Shown here piece by piece: positions 9,484 through 10,195 of a stretch of 10,195 bases of DNA. A program made the position numbers and the translations under genes. Each line of letters begins with the position of its first letter. Within the stretch, counting starts at the first letter, position 1. This DNA comes from Mycoplasmataceae bacterium (GTDB lineage Bacteria > Bacillota_I > Bacilli_A > Mycoplasmatales > Mycoplasmoidaceae): positions 1-10,195 of the forward strand of contig JAHHTJ010000013.1 of the NCBI GenBank assembly GCA_020024715.1, in the 5' to 3' direction. Below the pieces are notes generated by a model. That model made no database searches. It was not told the DNA's origin and worked only from the letters and a program-made list of their open reading frames with translations.

Positions 9484-9974
9484 TATTCACTTACTTTATT
9501 TGTGGTTTTTGTAGTTTTTTCATTCTTGCTTGCATCATCTTTTTTAGTTCAAGCACGTTTTTTTAAACTAGTTTCACCACCTTGTGCAGCAAATTCTTGC
9601 TTTTTCTTTGCTTGAATAGCTTCATATCGTTGTAATTGAATGTTTGATTTTTTAACTTTTTTAGGGTTATTCATTGCTCTTGCACCATAATCCTTATCTA
9701 AGTTAATAATTAAGAATCTTAGTACATCTTTGTTTATGTTTGTTAATCTTCTGAATTCACGAATAATTTCAGAATCAATAGTATTGAAATGATAAATAAA
9801 ATAATATCCCATTTCTCTTTTGTTAATTTGGTAAGCTAATTGTTTATTACCTCATTCTGTAACTTTTAAATCATTAACTTTATCTAAAAGTTTTAATAAT
9901 TTTTCATTAACAACATTTGCTTGGTTTTGATCAAGTTTGCCATCAATGATTGTCATAATTTCGTATTTCGCCAT
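9483..9974 (-). CDS. rpsF: 30S ribosomal protein S6 with long C-terminal extension
   Basis: S6 sits with S18 on the 30S platform. The ATG at 9974 (MAKYEIMTIIDG) is chosen because GAGAGGA lies about five bases upstream; upstream codons in the same frame are untranslated leader. The family core occupies about residues 1-100: the first beta strand and helix, GNKQLAYQINKREMGYYFIYHF, and ending with RFLIINLDKDYG. About 60 further residues are rich in Lys, Gln and Thr and likely disordered. The total of 163 residues compares with about 95-100 in most bacteria; other mycoplasmas also carry long S6 tails. TGA is read as Trp at 9852 and 9549. It is the first gene of the ribosomal/replication operon, and its stop overlaps the ssb start. 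Confidence 0.95.
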
Positions 9975-10024
9975 TTTAATCCTCTCTATGGTTAAAGTCA
10001 CAACGTGACAAAGAGTTATCTTTG
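9975..10024 (-). promoter_or_regulatory. rpsF leader with three adjacent hairpins, possible S6:S18-type autoregulatory element
   Basis: Read as RNA, the leader can fold into three consecutive stems. CAAAG/CUUUG has a six-base loop (10009-10013 with 10020-10024). GUCAC/GUGAC has a three-base GUU loop (9997-10001 with 10005-10009). UUUAA/UUAAA (9975-9979 with 9992-9996) holds the Shine-Dalgarno in its loop and ends next to the start codon. The first two stems share base 10009, so their closing pairs compete. rpsF operons in many bacteria are repressed by S6:S18 binding to a leader RNA; I do not see that motif's conserved CCG, so the identity is a guess. The stems themselves are exact complements. 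Confidence 0.4.
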
Positions 10025-10035
10025 CAATCTTTGAG

Positions 10036-10041
10036 ACTATA
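10036..10041 (-). promoter_or_regulatory. Possible -10 box of the rpsF operon
   Basis: The minus strand reads TATAGT, five of six matches to the -10 consensus. Transcription would start near 10029, giving an RNA leader of about 55 bases that begins just before the hairpins described for this operon. No good -35 hexamer lies at the expected distance. In such AT-rich DNA other -10 matches are possible, so the call rests mainly on its position. Confidence 0.35.
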
Positions 10042-10120
10042 TAAATATTAGATATTTTAACATAATAACTAATAGAATAAAAACATATCTTAAGATTATG
10101 CATAAATATTATTTTTTTGT

Positions 10121-10195
10121 AACAGACAAGGCTGGCACCTGCTACTACGGCCATAATGCGTCCGAGCATTCCGCAAACTGTGATAAGGCTTGGGC
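10121..10195. other. GC-rich segment of unknown origin at the right edge
   Basis: G+C counts 41 of 75 bases here (55%), against 9 of 60 in the block immediately before (10061-10120). On the plus strand an ATG at 10098 opens a frame that stays open to the edge (33 residues, starting MHKYYFFVTDKAGT), but its codons in this segment (GAC, AAG, GGC, ACC, TGC, TAC) are unlike those of every gene in the window. The segment holds a small hairpin (AATGC, six-base loop, GCATT; 10155-10170) and an imperfect direct repeat, GACAAGGCTGG at 10125 and GATAAGGCTTGG at 10182, 57 bases apart. I recognise no tRNA, rRNA, tmRNA, RNase P or SRP RNA signature and no protein family. Confidence 0.5.

Noticed and set aside
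1..9974. Apparent premature stops splitting nearly every gene into two or three pieces
   Set aside because: Every such break is TGA, the frame continues unchanged beyond it, and the joined products have normal family lengths. This is the mollicute genetic code, not pseudogenes.
10144..10153. CTACGGCCAT resembles the 5' end of eukaryotic 5S rRNA
   Set aside because: The bases that follow do not match the 5S sequence, so a ten-base similarity is not enough to call it.
9852..10169. A longer upstream start for rpsF reaching into the GC-rich edge
   Set aside because: S6 family alignment and the GAGAGGA site place the start at 9974. The upstream codons are leader and have no protein-like character.

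Overview
The window comes from a mollicute (mycoplasma relative) that reads UGA as tryptophan. Read with the standard code, nearly every gene is cut at TGA codons. Read with translation table 4, each becomes one intact frame of normal family length, and the TGA positions fall where tryptophan is plausible. Base composition is extremely AT-rich. The gene order rpsF-ssb-rpsR-rplI-dnaB-lipoprotein-ung-gatC-gatA-gatB matches, as I recall it, the Mycoplasma genitalium/pneumoniae locus (MG090 to MG100). This suggests the Pneumoniae/Ureaplasma side of the group rather than a Hominis-group or Spiroplasma lineage, but the species cannot be named from the sequence.

All identified genes lie on the minus strand and are transcribed from high to low coordinates. 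From right to left: an untranslated leader with three adjacent small hairpins (9975-10024) behind a possible -10 box; ribosomal protein S6, single-stranded DNA-binding protein, and ribosomal proteins S18 and L9; replicative helicase DnaB; a 524-residue surface lipoprotein; uracil-DNA glycosylase; a 71-base gap with a possible internal promoter; the three subunits of the tRNA amidotransferase GatCAB; and a multi-pass membrane protein of the LPG-synthase/flippase-like family (UPF0104-like) that runs off the left edge. Spacing is very tight: there are overlaps at rpsF/ssb (1 base) and gatC/gatA (11 bases), and most other gaps are 2 to 21 bases. This suggests one long operon or two consecutive ones.

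Functionally, the right half couples translation (S6, S18, L9) with replication (SSB, DnaB). Ung adds uracil excision. GatCAB makes Gln-tRNA(Gln) by transamidation, the usual route in bacteria lacking glutaminyl-tRNA synthetase. The lipoprotein and the membrane protein are the least understood genes.

I found no CRISPR array, insertion sequence, tRNA, rRNA or obvious new system. The strangest stretch is the last 75 bases (10121-10195). They are about 55% G+C, directly next to DNA of about 15% G+C, carry a partial open frame on the plus strand, and match nothing I recognise. They may be a chimeric join, a foreign insertion or a structured RNA.
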